Of a stretch of DNA of 64,000 nucleotides, positions 47,316 through 59,627 are shown piece after piece. The position numbers were made by a program, and so were the translations under genes. How positions within the stretch are numbered: position 1 is the stretch's first letter; each line of letters starts with the position of its first letter. The notes under the pieces were generated by a model. The model searched no databases. It was not told where the DNA came from and was given only the letters and a program-made list of their open reading frames with translations. The DNA lies in the NCBI RefSeq assembly GCF_000204055.1, contig NW_006768789.1:321692-385691 (forward strand). The letters are read 5' to 3'. Origin of the DNA: Melampsora larici-populina 98AG31 (lineage: Eukaryota; Basidiomycota; Pucciniomycetes; Pucciniales; Melampsoraceae).

Positions 47316-48979
47316 TCAAGGGGACAATTGAGATATCAATTTGGCAGTATCTCTATATTGTAACGAGGTACGTTCTCCGAAATCAAGATCTAGGGCTTTA
47401 ACTTCAACTACCCTACCATTAGAAAGCGTCATCTTGCCATACCCATATCGGTCCGTGTGATCATACCTGGTCGGCCAAGCCCACTCGGCATCTAATACAC
47501 CAAACTTATGGGAAACATATTCTTTCACATCCTTCAGTTTCTTGTCAAGTAGACCCAAGTTCAACTTTATTTTCCCGACACCATGATCAAGTCCAAGGGT
47601 TCGAAGACTTGGCCAAGCTGGTTCGGGTTGTTCGAGTTGTTCTTTGACGCGAGAGAGTAGATCGGTATGGGTCCGATGAATGTCAAAGTGTTTGAGTTTC
47701 GGAGCTTGAGACATGCTATCCACCAGCTTTTGCTCTTCACCACGACGTCCTAGATCAACTCGCACCGAGAGCTCTTCTAAGACCTCAAATTCTTTGCCAA
47801 ACTCCATGTTGGGCTGATCGATTTCAGGTACTAGATCTATGTTGGGACCAATCAGTAGGCCTAAGAGCGTTTTCCGGAAAGCCTGTGCCAAAGTGAATAT
47901 AGACGGTCCATGAAGTCTAGGACACTCGGTCACCTTGAGATACTCTACAGGGCACTTCCAATCTAGTTTGCCCCATCCTGAACGTGGTGCGATGAGCCCT
48001 TGCAAATGTAATCTCTTGAGCTTGGTCAATAAGTTAAGTGAATCACCCATCAATTTGCTAATTTCTTCTTCGTAAGCAAGGTCGGGCTCATAATTCTCGA
48101 ACCATCGTCTCACATTATTCTCTTCACGAGCAATCACAAGGACTTCAAGATTAGGTAAACTTGCAACTGTTTGGGAAACCACTTCTTCAAAGGTTGAATG
48201 ACTATCACGTGAGTTGTATTGAAAAGTGACCAAATTGGTAAAAGTAGAAACGATTCGAAGACAGTTTTTCAAAGGAATCGAGTAAAGACCTTTCGGATCA
48301 AAGAGATCAATGTCGAAAATCCTTCCACAAACGAACATTGCTACTTCCCAACGAAAGTCGGTGATGGATTGAGGATTGACTGCTTGGAAGAGATCTTCAA
48401 CACTCTTAAGAAGCTGTTTAGTTTTTTCCTTCCGTGAAGGCGCTTCTTGTTCTGTGTTGGTATCAAAGCTAAAGTTTATGGCACGGGTATTGTCTTTGAT
48501 GAGTTGACGATGACCTAGTATCCCTTGAAAGTGCTCGATTGCCAAATCGAGACTCTCCTCATGATCGTCATCATCATCGTCATCGATGCCTATCAGCAAT
48601 TGAAGTCTCTGACAAATAGATCCACAAAGGGGTCGGAAAGAAAACGATATAGCTCATTAGGATTGAATAATTCAACATATGAGATGAAAAACAAAAGTCT
48701 CACCTGGTAACACAAAGACTTGAGTTCCTCGAGTTCCTCCTTGCTACACTTTTTGCTTTGGAATTCCTCGACCAAATCATCTAAGTCCAATATAACAGAA
48801 AGGTGAGAGAAATTTAGTCGACACTTCAATAGTTCAAGTACGTAAATGTTAAAGATATCCTCACATTGAGATCTTCGGTCGCGTGGATCGTCTATGTCAA
48901 ATATACATTGAGCCTCTTTATTGGAGGATATCAATCTATCCTTCAAAGAGTCTGACTCGGTTGTGCTAGTGAGAGACAT
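47316..48979 (-). CDS. Leucine-rich-repeat-like hypothetical protein
   Basis: Exons 48979-48704 and 48608-47316 give 522 residues. The second half has irregular leucine-rich repeats of about 26-30 residues: LRIVSTFTNLVTFQY, ASLPNLEVLVIA, LTKLKRLHLQGL, CPVEYLKVTECPRLHG, FEVLEELSVRVDLG, APKLKHFDIHRT and WPSLRTLGLDHG. This is the pattern of F-box/LRR-type proteins common in basidiomycetes, but no F-box is evident at the N-terminus. An acidic run of seven Asp follows the splice junction. There is no signal peptide, so it is likely cytosolic. The function is unknown; substrate recognition in a ubiquitin ligase is possible by analogy only. Confidence 0.7.
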
Positions 48980-50213
48980 CTTTCTTGTTTCTATGAAGTT
49001 GATGAATTGATGAGATAAGAGCTTTTGAGGGAAGTTTGAGTAATACGAATACTTTTATAGTGAAATGGATGACTTGGATGATAAAAATAAAGTAAGATAA
49101 GATGAGGAATGCGGAATGATGAATCAGATGGTGACACATTTATATGGCATATAAAACGGAACCCAAAGCCAAAGGATTGATGAAGTACTACTTTTCATTG
49201 GGGAGTTTTGATAAATACCAAATTCGGAATGGTACTGATTGTAAGAGGTGTACTTTGAAGTCATCGCGTCCAAGTTAAGATATTCAACCAACATAATCAC
49301 TTATCTTTTGTAAGTTCTCATTGAAGAATTGACAAACCCGATCAAATTTTATAATTATCTTTGATCGCACTGCTTTGTCTTTTGTAATCAAATCTTTGCT
49401 TTCAAATTCTATCAACTTTTTAGGATATCCTTCTTCGTTTCAAAGTCCAATGAAATCCTAAATCCGTTCTTACATCTTGTTGATTGTTCAAAATCAATTT
49501 TCCTCAATGGCAATGGCAAGCATCGAGATTGCTATATAAGGACATTTGTTTATTCTTTTTATTTAACAATGAAAACACTTTTCAATTCATGCATATCGGA
49601 TACGCTGTGTATCCATCTTCGCAATGATGGAAAGCACAGATTGTGTATGCGTGCCCGCCGGGCCAGGCACATTGACGAAGCCAAGGGCGATAGCAATACC
49701 AAATACGCCGAGCTTGAATGCCTGACCAAACACCTCGAAGACGTTTGCAAAGAAATACAATCTGAAAGACAACCTTGCACCTACTTGCAATTCATTTAAG
49801 GGGGAAAAATGTCACTCACAAAACTACCTCCATAGGGATTGGAGCTGAGAAGCCATCTGCCAAGCGGAGAAAAATCAGCTTTAAGCTTGCACAACTGCTA
49901 GATGACCGTGTGTTGATTTCTCAACCCCATTGCCACTTTTGTGTATGACTCCAGGTAAAGGTTTCCGCACCATTTCCAAGAATGCGGTCTCTAAATTGGG
50001 TATTCAAAACTCCAGAAACGTGTCCCTTCAAAATGACTTTTTCAAAGCAAAAGACCATGGCCTAAAACCGGTTCCAGACTCCAGACGTTTACAGGGCTTG
50101 TACAGGTATGTGATTAGAAGGGGATTGACTGACCTTTCGGATAATCGCCCCTTCAGGGAGACAACCGGTCACCGCATTGTACACCCAATTCCTTCTTTCT
50201 CCATCGCTCTACG
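48980..50213. other. Intergenic region with a GC-richer patch
   Basis: Mostly AT-rich promoter-like DNA. Bases about 49600-49790 are more GC-rich and open in frames on both strands, but no family or splice-supported gene could be named. Confidence 0.45.
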
Positions 50214-51615
50214 ATGCACTTTCCCAATTTTATCAGCGATTTGCAGCGCAGACACGAGAGTGCATCAGAGTCAAAAAACTTGGTCTATATACCTACCGAG
50301 GTGTTTCATCTTGATTCACGGGCTGGCGTCCCGGTTGGTATTCTCAAAGGTTTCGTTTTCAATGATCCTCAATGGGACGGATTTCTAGAATCGTTTAACA
50401 TGTTTTCTGTCAATTAGTGTGAGTTAAGGTATGCACCTTCGCTGGCAAAGAAGCCAGTTTCGATTCCGTCTTCGGAAGTACCTTCACATACGGTCGACCC
50501 ATTTGCTCCTCCTTACATTCCCGAACTGTTGATTTCTCAGTCTGAGGATAGCGAAGGAGAAGAGGGTTACGTGGTTTTGCTAAATAAGTTCTGTGTTGTC
50601 CCTCGTCATTTCCTCTTAGTGACCAAAGGTTAGCCGAAATCGTGATATCGAAATGAAATCCTTGCTTAACTTATCCTGATGAACATCACCTGCCTATCCT
50701 ATGTTCAGAATACAAATCTCAGAAGACTCCACCAACACCTGAGGATCTAGTAGCTATTTACGTCTTGCTTCAACAAGCCCTAGTTTCCGATCCTACTTCC
50801 GAATGGCTGGCTTTTTATAATTGCGGTCCAAATAGCGGGGCATCGTAAGTTGCTACACCCTCTCAGTATATTCCTCAAATGATGCGGCGAGTTGAAATTA
50901 AAACTCATAACCCATCACATACCACTCGATCTATGGCTCAGTCAACCCCACAAGCAGTACGTTACAACATACATGGATTATCCGGGTGTAAGTACTGACC
51001 TTTGAAACTTGACCAGCTTTCAATTCATCCCTGCTCAGGCTGGTGAAAATAAGTTTGGAGAGCTCATCGCGCGCTCGGCCCCTGTGAAGTTAGGCGAGTT
51101 TAAGTGTTTTCAACTCATCAGAATGATAATAATTTCGCTTCTACGTTCATGTGATGTTGATCTTCTACTTTGTTGCTTCATCAGGTGACGTCTACAACGT
51201 AAAAGAGCTAGGATATGCACATTTTATCTGCGCAATCCCATCAAGCTTGAGTTCAAAACCTAACGACGAGGAAACAGAAGCTACTCTTGGAACATACTTC
51301 ATGACGATGTTGGACTCGATGATTGATCATCTTCGTCACCTTGCTTCTCAGGAGAACTCACCTCATGTTCGACCTCAAGAACTATCATATAACTTTTTAA
51401 TGACAAGTAAATATATGATCCTGATCCCACGATCACGAGAGTGTTTTTTATCAAATGGTTTATCGATCAATAGCCTTGGTGTAGGTGCTGGAATGGTTTT
51501 GGTCAAAAACCAAGCTGAACTGGATGAAGCTCGTAGGCTTGGTATTGATGAACTGTTGGAAGGAGTCACTTTTCCAAAATTAAAGGATGTCATCAATCCT
51601 TGTGATCATGGTTGA
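50214..51615 (+). CDS. APA1: Ap4A phosphorylase / ATP adenylyltransferase (APA1/2 type)
   Basis: Exons 50214-50333, 50418-50628, 50709-50844, 50942-50956, 51017-51093 and 51185-51615 give 329 residues, close to the 321-residue yeast enzymes. It cleaves diadenosine tetraphosphate with phosphate to ATP and ADP. Signatures in order are LRYAPSLAKKP, LNKFCVVPRHFLLVTK, AFYNCGPNSGASQPHKHFQF with the HIT-like His159-x-His161-x-Gln163, SYNFLLTS-like SYNFLMTSKYMILIPRS, and INSLGVGAGMVLVKN. The fourth exon is only 15 bases and carries QPHK of the active site. The fifth intron appears to begin with GC rather than GT. An acidic loop (SEDSEGEEG) precedes the core. The start Met is the first with the correct frame, and the N-terminus is shorter than some relatives. 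Confidence 0.88.
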
Positions 51616-52641
51616 TTTTAGTGTTTATTTGTGTTGATCAATTGAAGTGTGCTTCTTTTTTCTTGTAAGAGATTCTCTCAATTCCTATCTTTTGAAATTC
51701 TCATCCGACTCAGGATAAACACGAAAAAGTTCAAAAATGAATTACTGATATTCCACATATTGTTGAGGTGAAAAAGCAGATAGCGTAAGTAAAATTATAC
51801 CCAACGTATAATTTGTGTTTCAGTCAAGACTGTCAATCTACTCAGAAAATATCCAGTTTCATAGAGTATGTTCATCTGTATAAGGACTCAAAGGAATCTC
51901 CACGTGGTCAACTGGGATCTCTTATTGTTGTCGTGGAAGTTGATGTCATATCAAAAGTGAAAAATAAGTGTGCATTAGTCCACCCACAACTTCAGGACAC
52001 TAGGCCTTGGTGAATTAAAGCCCATGCAATGCCTCTTTGGACCAGTTCTGTCCTGACTCCTAGATCACGCATATGTATCTTTGTTTTCCAGTGATTTTTG
52101 TTGATAGGCTGAATCAATAAGAATGGATTGATGTTGATCAGATTTATCTGATAACTGAGCAATAATGATTCTTGGAAATGACTCGTTGAAATATTGGTTC
52201 AAACTCCTTCATGGCTACCCAAAACATGGCTGCTATATGTATATGTAGCAATTGGGAACAACAAGTGTAGGGGAATGATTGCCGTGCTGAGAGGTTTGTT
52301 TGACTTCATATCCTTTGAATGTGAATTCTATCTAGCAGGGTACTTGAGAATCCAAGGGAGGGGAATTTGAACGGACCATTTGATCTCGGGGATGGAGTGG
52401 GGTAAACTCATAGCCCTGATCCTGTGCCCGTGAGCTCGGAACGGGTCTTGTAAATGTATCGGGTTCCTTGGGTTCAAACCTCAAAAAAAGTCAGAGGTTT
52501 CCAAGATTTTGGTAAACTGCAATCGATCAACTTCAAGAGGTACTCAGCAATCAGCTCACGACGAATGTGTTGAAACTAATCACGATTAATGCGCTAACAA
52601 GCAATCAACATTCACATCAAGATATTCTCTCAGAGCTTGGT
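51616..52641. other. Intergenic region between APA and the helical-repeat gene
   Basis: AT-rich with no recognised gene. A GGTTCAAACC box at about 52471 was examined as tRNA-like and not accepted. Confidence 0.45.
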
Positions 52642-55435
52642 ATGAAGCCAACTTGGAAGTGGACCCATCCTCACAAAATCATTGCCTCGCAACCTAATCA
52701 GATCAACCTTCCAATTTCTGGTCCATCAGCTCTTCCTTCTCCACATTCAGCATGCATTTTACCTCTCCCTATCGATCAAAGACGCCGAAAAACGCCGCTT
52801 CTGGGGACTAGCGCTGGATTTTCTCTACATTTGCTCAACAATCGAAGCCATCAAGACTCAGGAAAATTGGAAAGGAACTATTCTAAAGCTCTTCATATGC
52901 AGTCGGCAAGTTGCTACGCTATCTCTGATTTAATTCAAGAAGGGGAGAGCTCTAAGCGCCCTAGTTTTCGGACCCCAACCATTCCCATAGAACAGCAGAG
53001 CTCCGTCACAAGTACTTATGTCAGTTTTATTTTTCAACACATGTTTCCTATTGGTCACTGAATCAACTTGATTCCCATTTCAGGAAACCGCCAAACCGGC
53101 TTTCTTCGATCGGGCAACACCACCGCACTTACTCCAATCGAAGAAAAAGCCATGGGCTGATGGACCGATCACAGAATCTGCTCAAGACTTGACAACTGCC
53201 ATCTCGAATGGCGACTTTGAATTAGCTGTCAGCTGCTTTGAAAGACTATCACCTCGTAGAAAGTCTAAGCTTGCTACTCGAGTGTACAATTCCCTCTTTA
53301 ACCTGGCTGCATACGATGGTTCATGTTCTGCGGTTTCCAGAGATGTGCGCATTTCAAAAATTGAAGGTTTATTCAACTCATTCGGTCGAAAATTTTCGCA
53401 CGATCAAGTCATCCGACAACTTGAAGTTTCAATCCACGCTGCTGCCTTCCGTTTACGTGACAGTGCTGAATCAGATCTAGTCACAGTGGATTCAAATCCT
53501 CAAACCCAACTTATCGACGCTCAAAACCACATTTCCGAAATCATTTGTCGATTGCCTAAATTGGATGATGTTACCAATACCACTTCTGATGACCTAGCCC
53601 ATGCTATCCCATTTCGTGTACTTGGTCTATATGCTAGATTTTTAGCTTTGTTTCATCAACCCGGACAACCTTTGAAGATGATGAGAAAAATCTATTATGC
53701 TTACTTGATCGGTCGAAGACGAGCGTGTGACTCAAATGAAGATCCCAATGCGAGCTCTTTTCCCGATTCAGCTGGTATCGAAACAGGCACTATGATCATG
53801 ATTATCCTTCGAAACAAGATTCATCACCGAATGAGCGGTCTCAAATTAGCTATTCGAATGATCAGCAAGGGTGATTTATACCCCGATCAAGACTTTTTGT
53901 CTCGGCTTTTGAGAAGAATGTATTTATCAAAGTCTGAATGGGATTCGGTTATTCATCTTCAGTCAAATTTAGATCACCCGATGGCTGCACGTTGGCTACA
54001 TCAACAAATTGCTCTTGTCGAATCACAAAATGGTAGAATGCAACGTGCTTCAGATCTTGCCCATCAAGCACTCTACCAAAAGTCAAATCAACCTTTGAAC
54101 CTCGCCATCTTCACTCACGCCATTCAAGCCATCATTGATCGCCGACATTCTGTTGACCTACCGGAGGAAGATATAGACTTTGATTTACAAGAAGCTTTGA
54201 AAATGAGGGAAAATATGTTGGATAATGGATTTGTACCTGCATCTGAATTAGATGATATCATGTTACGAGCTATATATCAATCAGCAAAAAATATCACGCA
54301 TCATCAAAAGCGGAGCAAATTCTTACAAACGTCCATTCTTAGTTTATTCCCTCGAGACAAGATGGTTAGGATGTTTTGCCCAGATGCAAAGAAAAAAATC
54401 GAATCACATCCTGGAAAATCTGTTGAAGCATTTCGATTAATGCGTTGGTTAATGAGATGGAATGAATTAGATTTAGCTTTGATAGTCTTTCAATCTATGT
54501 CTAGATACGGATATATCACTAGTCTTGGAGCATTACCTACTCTTAATTTAAAAAGATTATTAGATCAAGCTTTATTAACTCATCCAGAATTAGGAGCTGA
54601 ATTATATCAACATATCTCGTCTTCGGGTTATGATTCATCTGGAATCTTCTTTAAAGCTCTTGAAACTAAAGCTATACAAATGGCAGATGTTTCATTGATT
54701 GGACATCTTTTGAAAATTACAGAAGAAAGACAAAACGAAAGAATTTATCCTGCACAGATCACCAGGATGATTGAACGATTGGCTCGTAGACGTCCTACAC
54801 CTGGTAATGTAGAAAAAACGATGAAATTGTTTCGGTTGGTTTGGAATCGTTGGAAATCGGAACTTGAGATCACAGTCTTTGAACGTATTTTAAATCAGTT
54901 ACAAAAGATGAAGCCGATTAAATTACAAACTAGATCAGAGTTAAGACCATTACTGGAATCTACAGTAGCTTGTTTATCTTATTCTGGACTTTGCCCAAAG
55001 GAAGCTGGAAAGTTAAAGGACCGATTTATGGAGTATATGGCTGATACCACTAGGATTACTGATGATGATGATGATGATGATTCAGTGATTGATGAAGAAT
55101 TACTTGAACGTAAATGGATTTCTCAACTTGATTCTTCGTCACTACAAAGTGAAATGGCTACTGAATTATATGAAAAGCTATTAGTATATGATATTCAAGC
55201 AGCAAAAGAATCTTTACAAAAAGCTATCGAATTAGATATTTTAATTCCTGCTCATAATGTTGGGATCTTATTAAATATATTAGTAGATGAGAAAAGATTT
55301 GATGAAGCGATTGGATTGGATAGGTTATGGAGAGGGATGAGTTGGAAGTTTAAGGTTTTGGAAAGAGGTGATGATCGGTTGATTATCGAAGCTATGGATC
55401 GAATTGAAAGACAATCTGTTTGGCCAAGAAGTTGA
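52642..55435 (+). CDS. Large helical-repeat protein, PPR-like, probably mitochondrial
   Basis: Exons 52642-53019 and 53084-55435 give 909 residues. I do not recognise a named family. The sequence from about residue 155 is almost entirely amphipathic helices in pairs, for example DFELAVSCFERLSPRRKS, AFRLMRWLMRWNELDLALIVFQSMSRYG and EKTMKLFRLVWNRW, which resembles degenerate pentatricopeptide (PPR) repeats of fungal organellar RNA-binding proteins. The first ~60 residues are low in acidic residues and rich in Pro, His, Lys and Ser, compatible with mitochondrial import. An acidic run of seven Asp lies near residue 770. If PPR, it would act in mitochondrial RNA processing or translation. The start is the first in-frame ATG; an upstream exon is possible. 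Confidence 0.68.
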
Positions 55436-58400
55436 AGAGTTTGATGGTTTTTTCATGTTTTGCACTTTTGCTTTGATACCCTTATAATCTCTTTCCTCTT
55501 TTGAGTGATGTAGAGAAATTTACAATTACCCGATGGAATTGTAAACTCAATTGACGCCAAGTTTCTCGTTTAACAAGTATTTGTATCAAGAGGGTTGCCT
55601 CCTTACTCTTTATTGTTGATGATCATGACTCTGACAATTTTTTTGGCACTGATGATAGAAAGTTGATTCATCAGTTTCGGGGTTCTGGACAGAAATGATC
55701 AGAGTCATTTAGCAGCGTACAAAGTGTGAAGTAATTTCATTCTCTGCTTCACTTGGTTTAACTGGATGCAAACTTCATATAGATTCCATGCATTTCAAGT
55801 TGGATCATTCTAAAGAAGTGTTTTGCATACATGTTTGCTCGTGGTGTTGAGACTTTCAAGATGCTGAAGATGTGTGCAAGCTGAAGATTTTCTGTAATGA
55901 TACCATCCTGAAGTGGATTGGCAGCCACAAGGTCCCGTTGGCTTACTCTCAAATCTGATCCTTCATGAAGAGCCAATGTGGAAGCTCTCACCGAAAAGTT
56001 ATCATTTTCTCATGTTTCATACAGCACAATTGACCTAGGCCCGAACTTCCGGTCAGATTAACTTGTCAAATCAATTTCTCCATACCCAAGATGACTTCGA
56101 ATATGTGATTTTGGATCTTAGAAATATGACAAGTAAAGTTGAACAGTCTTGAACCCTTCATGCCTATTACTACAACATAAGTCTGTTGCACGATGACCTG
56201 AAGTTTGTGAAAGTCTTGGTAAGGCAAATGAGTTTTTGGGGGGGTCAAAGATGGGATTCAATATCTTATCAAAGTGTATGTGATCTCGAGTTTAATTATC
56301 ATCAGTATTCGCAAAACCCATGTGGCTTCAACATGTTATCTAGCTTTCAAAACAATTCTTATTGGTCATGATGGTATGTCCCTCAATCTTCAATTATCAA
56401 CATCATTGCTATGTATCTTCTAAACACATGGTCCAAAAAGAGATTATTCCTCACTTTATTGAGTCTTTATTTCTGGTTTTCATGTTGCTTGTTGATCTTT
56501 ACAAGCTGATTTCAACTTTTCCAAAAAAAATACTGAAAATGTAGGCCCAGTGCTGAACCAAAGCTGGTAAAGGCGCTATCCATGTCACTTCTTTTTTGGT
56601 GTTCATCAGTGAGAAAAGAGTGTGTTGACATCATCAGATGAGATCGATGCCTGAGGTCTAGTTCGATTCGCTTAAGATGCTGGTCTGGTTCATGGAATTT
56701 GAAACCGTAAGATCCAGCTGAGGGTATCTTGTTGCTACTTGTTCCCTTTTCTCGCTTCCCTCAAGATCCGTTCAATGCAAAAAGGATATCGGTAATCTAG
56801 AGGTCTCTTATTGTACCTTACATGAAAATGGTAAGCATCTATAGGATACCCCATAAAACGAAAAGCTCCTTAGCTTCACTTGACAACGAAAACAAGAAGA
56901 TTTCTTGCCAAAATCCATCATTGTGGAAAAGTGCACGGTCCATGGATAACTTGGATTATCTCATCATCATGTGCCATCATCATAAAAAAAAGTGTACATA
57001 CACCTCTTTGAAAAAAAAGCCTGTGACGATCACGAAATGTAAAACGTATGGTCCAAAACTCTTTTGTTCATCGAATCAAATTCCACCTACGACTAACGGA
57101 GCTTTATTGTAGTATGATGTACTGAAGAAAACTTATGCTCTCGTGAGGTTAGGCATCAAATTCAAAGTCTCAGAAAGAGGCGGAGCGCCCACTCTCACTT
57201 ACTTCATCTCAAATAGTTACATTGAGCCCTCTCTCCCTCGGAGCTGAAGAAATAGGACTAGATGATTGGGCCACACTTGTTTTGGACCCATCGTTCCCGA
57301 CGACTTACAATATTTCAATCGTAGTTGATAAGATCACAAAAATCAACTCACAGTCTGACATCAACATCATCCCTTATACTTTCCTGACCGTCTTGCCCGT
57401 TGTAAAAAACTGTAGGACGCGACTTAAATTGAAAACTTTCTTGTTCAATGATATGTAGACCTGTTCGGGATCAGCCTATTTGGTATTTCTATATGAGTCA
57501 ATTTTTAATATCTTACAAAATCTTGTGAAGCCAAATTGGTCTATACTTTCCAAAACATGAAAATTGAATACCAAGTACTTCAATTGTTTTCGTAAGAAGA
57601 AGTACATTAAGGTCATGATAATTTTACTACTTCACAGCGAGTATATCTTCAAATTTGAATAAATTGCCGTCATCAAGTGAGTGATGATGATGGAACAAGG
57701 ATTTGGCTTACATAGGATGTTTGAGTAATTTGAAGACTGATGATCTGATTGAAGTTTTCATTTTGGTGATGAGAAGTTGAAGTTAATGACAAAGCTTTGA
57801 AGTTCGCAGTCGCATCGATGACCGGTTCCGGCTTTCCGAATCAATAGAAGACGTTGAGAAATGTTCAAGAATTGAATTGGAGCTTGATCTGGATATATAT
57901 CGTTTGATGAAATGAAGTTTACAAGGACCATACTACAGGGAAGCTAGAGCTCTTATATGTACATATCTGGTATGTAGAAACCATCGGTTATGGCTCAGAT
58001 GTTGAAGAAGGAACGAACTGAGCAAGACTAGAGTTTGAGACGAACCTTGTTGACCGCCCAACCGAGTTGAATGTTTATCCCGAATGTCTTAGCTCGTCGA
58101 TTACCAAAAATTCTTCACAACCAATTTCTCATCACTCATCACTCATCACTCATCACTCATCCTTAACTCATGTATCGTATTACTATCATCAACATCATCA
58201 TCTTATAGCGAATCATCTTCATCTGCCATAGCTCGGTGGTGATACTTTGCTCAACTACTTTTCATCCTCTCTCTCTCTCTCTCTCTCGGTTTTGTAAAAC
58301 ATCTCATAGTCTACCTGATTGTTTTGTAATCAAGATAGAAGGAGAGAGATAGAGCTATGAATCAGTAAATCGGCTCATCAACTCATAAGAACTTGATTAT

Positions 58401-59627
58401 CTGAGTTTGAACAGCTAAGGATGTGAGAAGACTTCACTAACCTGGACACACATCAAAGCTTAGATCAGGTCTTCATTCTCTGGTGTTGTAATCTATGATT
58501 ATTATCTCTGTCTTTTATCCACAGAAAGTTTTGTACGGATTAGAACTTCTTTATCGAGCTTTCGAGTTCAAAACAGTTGCTGAGGTACAAATCACTATAA
58601 CCTCTTTAACTATCATTCCTCTTAGGTCGAAATAGCTCAGCCTCAGTTCATCCCACCGAATATCCAGTCTTTTTCATCAGACTAGCTCTTGCTGGAGTGA
58701 AGTGTGTCCAGAGTCCAGAGGGTGTCAAGTTCAGTAGGATGAAAACTGAAAACTGACGATGAGCTTTAAAAAAGTCTGAATTGTTGGCATTTGATAGGCT
58801 TATTGAGTTTTTCAAGTAGCCAATCATTTCATTCACTTATCAAATCAATCACTGTCATAAACTCATCATCACCTATCTAATTTTTATTCCGCCTGCAATC
58901 ATCCATTCAAAGCCTTTAACAACCTTTTGTCCATACTTTTTGTCATCTCCTCCCCCACTTTACACTTCATCATCATCTTCACGACACCCCAACCGGCATC
59001 AAACCCTCCGTAATAATCTACCATTGCTACCACTTACTTCATCTTGCCAGATCTCAAAGTCAAACCGTCTGTCCTTCAATCAGTCCAGTTTAAGGGTTCC
59101 TTCCGTCCATCCTTACAAGGATAATCCGCTGACTCTACTCCTCGCCTTTTTTTTTCGTTGTCCAACATCTTTAAATTTGTAGAAATCAACCATCTCATTC
59201 TACCTTTTCAATCTGATTTCCTGCGTCAGTGCAGTCAAGCGCTTTTTCCTCTCCTTTTACTTGTCCGGATTTTACACTCAAAAAATTCACTCGTACCATC
59301 CAATCTGTTTGAACTCCATCCTTTACACCCTATAGCCTCGCTTGATCGGTGATTTTACCAAAAAAAATATTCCTTCAATCTGTGTTTTCTTATTTCCTAA
59401 AGTTCCCTTCCTTTGCTGGTTGATTCGGTCTCTTCCCCTCATAATCATTCACTCCGCTCGTCTCACTTTCCAAAAAAAGGGCCCGGGTGACCTGAGTTTT
59501 GAACTTCCAACCTTCCGCAAAGGAGTCATCCTAAAGGAGTCACCAAGTAACAAACAATCATCATCATCCTCGGTCGGCTCTTGTTATTCGTGATATCGAA
59601 CTTGCACACTGCGGACGGAGACAGCCA
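55436..59627. other. Large spacer, promoter and leader of the zinc-cluster factor
   Basis: 4.2 kb without a gene I can support. It includes a (CTCATCA) tandem run at about 58128-58161 and a (CT)n run at 58267-58287. From about 58900 the plus strand becomes pyrimidine-rich and open in several phases, as in a long 5' leader. Such long leaders and upstream regions are common for fungal regulators. Confidence 0.5.

Noticed and set aside
49569..49799. Small open frames on both strands in a GC-richer patch
   Set aside because: Neither strand shows a known motif, splice signals or conserved pattern, so no gene is called.
52385..52490. Possible tRNA gene or tRNA-derived SINE (GGTTCAAACC box near 52471)
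   Set aside because: A T-arm-like box is present, but no acceptor stem pairs with it and no good A-box lies at the right distance.
57222..57458. 78-codon open frame in the large spacer
   Set aside because: Isolated, no recognisable domain, and surrounded by AT-rich DNA without splice-consistent neighbours.
58128..58161. CRISPR-like tandem repeat
   Set aside because: The CTCATCA units are a simple microsatellite without spacers, in a eukaryotic genome.
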